A DNA stretch of 6,727 bases from a bacterium (Candidatus Torokbacteria) CG_4_10_14_0_2_um_filter_35_8 (GTDB lineage Bacteria; Patescibacteriota; GCA-2792135). Location of the stretch: NCBI GenBank assembly GCA_002792135.1, contig PFNU01000016.1, positions 1-6,727 of the forward strand. The letters run 5' to 3'. The notes below the pieces were generated by a model, which saw only the letters and a program-made list of their open reading frames with translations, made no database searches and was not told the DNA's origin. The stretch's first letter is position 1. Each line of letters begins with the position of its first letter. Positions 4,016-6,727 of this stretch are shown in pieces. A program made the translations under genes and the position numbers.

Positions 4016-6610
4016 CTACTTTATAATCTCAATATGTGATCCATCCTCTTCCTTAGAGACCCTTAACTCTATTGGAAAGGCTTCTTTGATTTCTGGAACA
4101 TGAGTTATTACAATAATTTTTTTGAAATCTTTTTTAATAAAATTGATTATGGAAACTAAGCGTTCTTTTCCAACTGTATCTTGAGCACCGAACCCTTCGT
4201 CAATTGCTAGAAGCTCAAGTTTGGCACCAGCTCTTCTTGTAAGAAGTTTAGATAGGGAAACTCTTATTGCAAAGTTAATACGGTATGCCTCACCGCCAGA
4301 ATATAGTTCGTAAGGCCGCTCTCCTCTTTCGTCAGAGATCTTGATGTCTAAGGTCTCGATCGTCTTATCTTTCATCTTTTTAGCACGCTGGGTTTCTAAT
4401 TTTACTTTCATTCTACCATCAGTCATATCCTTTAGGATATCATTTGCCTCTTTTTCTATTTCTGGGATTACGTTTTCAATGATCATGGCTTGAATTCCCT
4501 TTTTGCCAAAAGCAAGAGCAAGTTCTTCATAAATACCCTTTTCCTCAGTGCGAATTTTAAGTTTTTCCTTCTTCTCTTTTTTTGTTCTTTCTTGCTTTTG
4601 AAGATGCAATAATTTTTCTTGCGCTGTTCCGAGCCCTTCTTTGTTTTCAGCAAATTCTTCTTTTAAGTTTTTTTCTTCTCCTTGTTTATCTTTAAGTTTT
4701 AGGTTTGTTTCTTGCAATACACTTATTTCTTTTCCTAGAGCATCTTTTTCTTTTTTGTCCTTTTCTAATTTTTCAGCTTGGGTTTTAAGTTTTTCAGTAT
4801 TTTTATCAATAATGCTTTCTGCGTATTTTATGTTTTGCTCTGCTTGTTGGAGTTTTTCTTTTAATTTTTCAAAGGGTTTAAATTTTTGAATTTCTTGTCT
4901 TGCTTTTTGATGAAGTTTTTCATCATAGTTAATTGTGGCAAGTTTCTTATCAATAATATCTAATTTTACTTTTAAGCCTTTTTTTTGCTCTTTATTTTTG
5001 GCTTTGAAATCAAGTGTTTTCAATCTTTCTTCAATTTGAGAAAGTAATTTTTTACCATCTTCCAACCCTTTTATCTTATTTTCTAATTCTCCTCTTTTTG
5101 CTTCATAAACACTCCTTTCAGAAAGTCTTTTTTCTAGGCTTTTGATTTCTTTCTCTATTTCCTTGATATTTGTCTGATTTTTTTTAATTAGTTTGAGGCT
5201 TTGGTTGTATTCTTTTAGTAGTTGTTCAATTTCATTGGAAATTTGGGTTAAGACTTCTTTTTTGTGTTGTAGAGAGAGGTTTTGGGTGCAAAGTGGGCAC
5301 TTAGCTTGTTTTGATTCTTCTAGAAGTTTGTTTCTATTTCTTAATTCTTTACCCTTGACAACTATTTGTTTGTTTGTCGATTCCAGGGCTGAATTTTGCT
5401 CTTTTATATTGGAAAGTTTATTGTTCTTGCTCTCGAGCCTTTTTTGAAGTTTATCAAAAAGTTTAAGATTTAAAATAAGTTTTTTTAGGTCTTCTGGCAC
5501 TGATTTTAACTGATTAATTTTTGCCTCAGTATCTTTCTTTTTATTTTCTAAATTATTTCTCTCAAGACTAATTTCTTGCTCTAAATTTATTAGTTTTTTT
5601 TCAAGTGCTATTTTTCCTTCTTTTAAACTCGATCTTAAGTTAAGTTTTTCTGATAACTTTCTCTCCTTTTCTTCTAATTCTTTAATTTTTGTACTTGCTT
5701 TAATAATCTCATCTTTTTTACTAATTATTTTTTGGGATTTTTCTAAAGTTTCTTTTTGGCTTAATATTTCTTTTTTTAATTCTAAAATCTCTTCTTCTCT
5801 TTCTGCGATTTGCTTTTGTAATCCTATGAATTTCTCGCTTTTTGATTCTAACCTATTTTTCTTAGCCCTTAATCTCTCAAGCTTTTTTTCTGTTTCTTCT
5901 AATTTTTCTTTAAATTTTTTTGATTTTTTTTTAATTTGTTCTAATTCTTTTTTAAATATTTCTTTTTGTAAAAGCTCTTCTTCGATATCCTGAATCTGTT
6001 GGGTGAGACTTTGAGTTTCGATTTCGCGGGCTCTGGAATACTCTTTTGCCTTTTTCTCTAATAAATCATAATAAGAAAGGCCTAGAACTTCTGAGAGGAT
6101 TTCTTTTCTTTCTGTTGGAGACTTAATAGTGAATTCGTCAGCATGGCCTTGGCGTAAGAATGCTGAATTTATAAAAGTATTATAGCGCATTTTTAAGATT
6201 TCATTGATCTTATCTTGAGTTTGTTTCTTTGTGCTTTCGGTTATAGAACGCCAAAAGATCTGGTTTTCTGTATCAGAAGTTAGTGTTTTGTAACTATCAG
6301 ATACCCAAAGCTGAAGAGAAGCTTTGCCTTTCCCTGCAAGGGTTCTTTTTCTTACGATCCTAAAGAGAATTTTTTCTAAATCAAAGACAAGTTCTACCCA
6401 CATTGTATTCTCTCCTTTCCTTATTAAATCATCATCGAATTTCGCTCGTGCTTTTCCCCATAAGGCCCAGGTAATGGCATCTAGGATTGTAGACTTCCCT
6501 ACTCCGTTGTCACCAGAAAGACAAACTAAATCTAGGCCTTCAAAATATAAGGGTTTGGTGTTGCGGCCATAAGACATGAAGTTATAAAGTTTGAGTTTTA
6601 CTGGAACCAT
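4016..6610 (-). CDS. sbcC: SbcC/Rad50-type DNA double-strand-break repair ATPase
   Basis: SbcC works with the nuclease SbcD (Rad50-Mre11 in archaea and eukaryotes) to open, tether and process DNA ends and hairpins. The 864-residue protein is complete. It opens VKLKLYNFMSYG, with Walker A GDNGVGKST at 33-41 and the Q-loop glutamine in FLRQG at 154. Two long coiled-coil arms (about 175-425 and 455-690) flank the zinc-hook CPLC at 438-441, almost exactly central. The carboxyl ATPase half has the ABC signature YSGGE (serine 771), Walker B LLAIDE (Asp 804, Glu 805) and the switch histidine in VITHVPE (837). All ATPase residues expected are present. It is shorter than Escherichia coli SbcC (about 1050), nearer archaeal Rad50 in size. 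The start has no Shine-Dalgarno site. The upstream partial gene, 28 bp away, is probably sbcD, giving the usual sbcDC order. Confidence 0.96.
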   Translation of the reverse strand: MVPVKLKLYNFMSYGRNTKPLYFEGLDLVCLSGDNGVGKSTILDAITWALWGKARAKFDDDLIRKGENTMWVELVFDLEKILFRIVRKRTLAGKGKASLQLWVSDSYKTLTSDTENQIFWRSITESTKKQTQDKINEILKMRYNTFINSAFLRQGHADEFTIKSPTERKEILSEVLGLSYYDLLEKKAKEYSRAREIETQSLTQQIQDIEEELLQKEIFKKELEQIKKKSKKFKEKLEETEKKLERLRAKKNRLESKSEKFIGLQKQIAEREEEILELKKEILSQKETLEKSQKIISKKDEIIKASTKIKELEEKERKLSEKLNLRSSLKEGKIALEKKLINLEQEISLERNNLENKKKDTEAKINQLKSVPEDLKKLILNLKLFDKLQKRLESKNNKLSNIKEQNSALESTNKQIVVKGKELRNRNKLLEESKQAKCPLCTQNLSLQHKKEVLTQISNEIEQLLKEYNQSLKLIKKNQTNIKEIEKEIKSLEKRLSERSVYEAKRGELENKIKGLEDGKKLLSQIEERLKTLDFKAKNKEQKKGLKVKLDIIDKKLATINYDEKLHQKARQEIQKFKPFEKLKEKLQQAEQNIKYAESIIDKNTEKLKTQAEKLEKDKKEKDALGKEISVLQETNLKLKDKQGEEKNLKEEFAENKEGLGTAQEKLLHLQKQERTKKEKKEKLKIRTEEKGIYEELALAFGKKGIQAMIIENVIPEIEKEANDILKDMTDGRMKVKLETQRAKKMKDKTIETLDIKISDERGERPYELYSGGEAYRINFAIRVSLSKLLTRRAGAKLELLAIDEGFGAQDTVGKERLVSIINFIKKDFKKIIVITHVPEIKEAFPIELRVSKEEDGSHIEIIK

Positions 6611-6638
6611 AAAAATTTAAAGTTCAAAATGAGGTTTT

Positions 6639-6727
6639 CTATCTTTGCTCCACTTCTTTCATTAACTCTCTTGCTTTTTCTTGTAAAACCCTACTTTTCC
6701 TCTTTTCCACTTTTTTAATCCTGAAAT
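6639..6727 (-). CDS. Carboxyl end of an upstream gene, probably sbcD (cut by right edge)
   Basis: One frame is open from the window edge for 28 full codons to TAG 6641-6639, reading a charged helical tail that ends RELMKEVEQR. No catalytic motif lies within this piece. The SbcD guess rests on position: same strand, 28 bp before sbcC, where sbcD is normally found, and a lysine/glutamate-rich helical tail is acceptable for that family. A second frame is also open for about 21 codons (to a TAA near 6660), so even the frame is not certain. Confidence 0.45.
   Translation of the reverse strand, partial: FRIKKVEKRKSRVLQEKARELMKEVEQR

Noticed and set aside
4641..6572. Several plus-strand ORFs of about 80 codons opposite sbcC
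   Set aside because: They are Phe/Ser/Leu-rich translations of the complement of Lys/Glu-rich coiled-coil codons, the expected shadow of that gene.
1..6727. Alternative genetic code (UGA read as an amino acid, as in some candidate phyla)
   Set aside because: The conserved genes contain no internal TGA, TAA or TAG, and the only internal stop (TAA) is in the broken four-helix-bundle gene, so the standard bacterial code explains everything.

Overview
The window is AT-rich bacterial DNA in which every confident gene lies on the minus strand. The style suggests an uncultivated candidate-phyla (Patescibacteria/CPR, Parcubacteria-like) genome. Reasons are the lysine- and isoleucine-rich proteins, mostly missing Shine-Dalgarno sites, a four-helix-bundle (23S rRNA-intervening-sequence type) gene lodged inside a tRNA synthetase operon, a short membrane protein of a kind I associate with these genomes, and a compact SbcC/Rad50. 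This placement is inference; the window has no rRNA or other marker that fixes the taxon.

In the direction of transcription (high to low coordinates): (1) The C-terminal tail of an upstream gene, probably sbcD, enters at the right edge (6639-6727). (2) sbcC follows 28 bp later (4016-6610), encoding a complete SMC-like DNA-repair ATPase. It ends in a well-formed intrinsic terminator (3972-4015). (3) A separate gene (3106-3885) encodes a single-pass membrane-anchored extracytoplasmic protein, with a plausible promoter just upstream. (4) A strong extended -10 promoter at 3067-3094 drives a transcript carrying a possible 10-codon Phe/Leu-rich leader ORF, then a 122-aa multi-pass membrane protein (2632-3000), then, after a 286-bp gap, pheS (1335-2345) and pheT (1-868, cut by the left edge).

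The most notable structure is the pheS-pheT junction. These two genes are normally adjacent, but here exactly the space between the pheS stop codon and the pheT start codon (about 466 bp) is filled by a four-helix-bundle protein gene. That gene carries an in-frame TAA at codon 30. It is bracketed by imperfect inverted repeats built from ATTAGG/GGG/ATTAG blocks that abut the two genes. This looks like a small inserted element whose cargo gene is broken.

The 286-bp gap upstream of pheS is the least explained stretch. It contains a plus-strand 31-codon ORF behind a textbook Shine-Dalgarno site, a 14-bp perfect palindrome and a 9-bp direct repeat, none of which I can assign. No tRNA, rRNA, CRISPR array, transposase or phage gene is visible.
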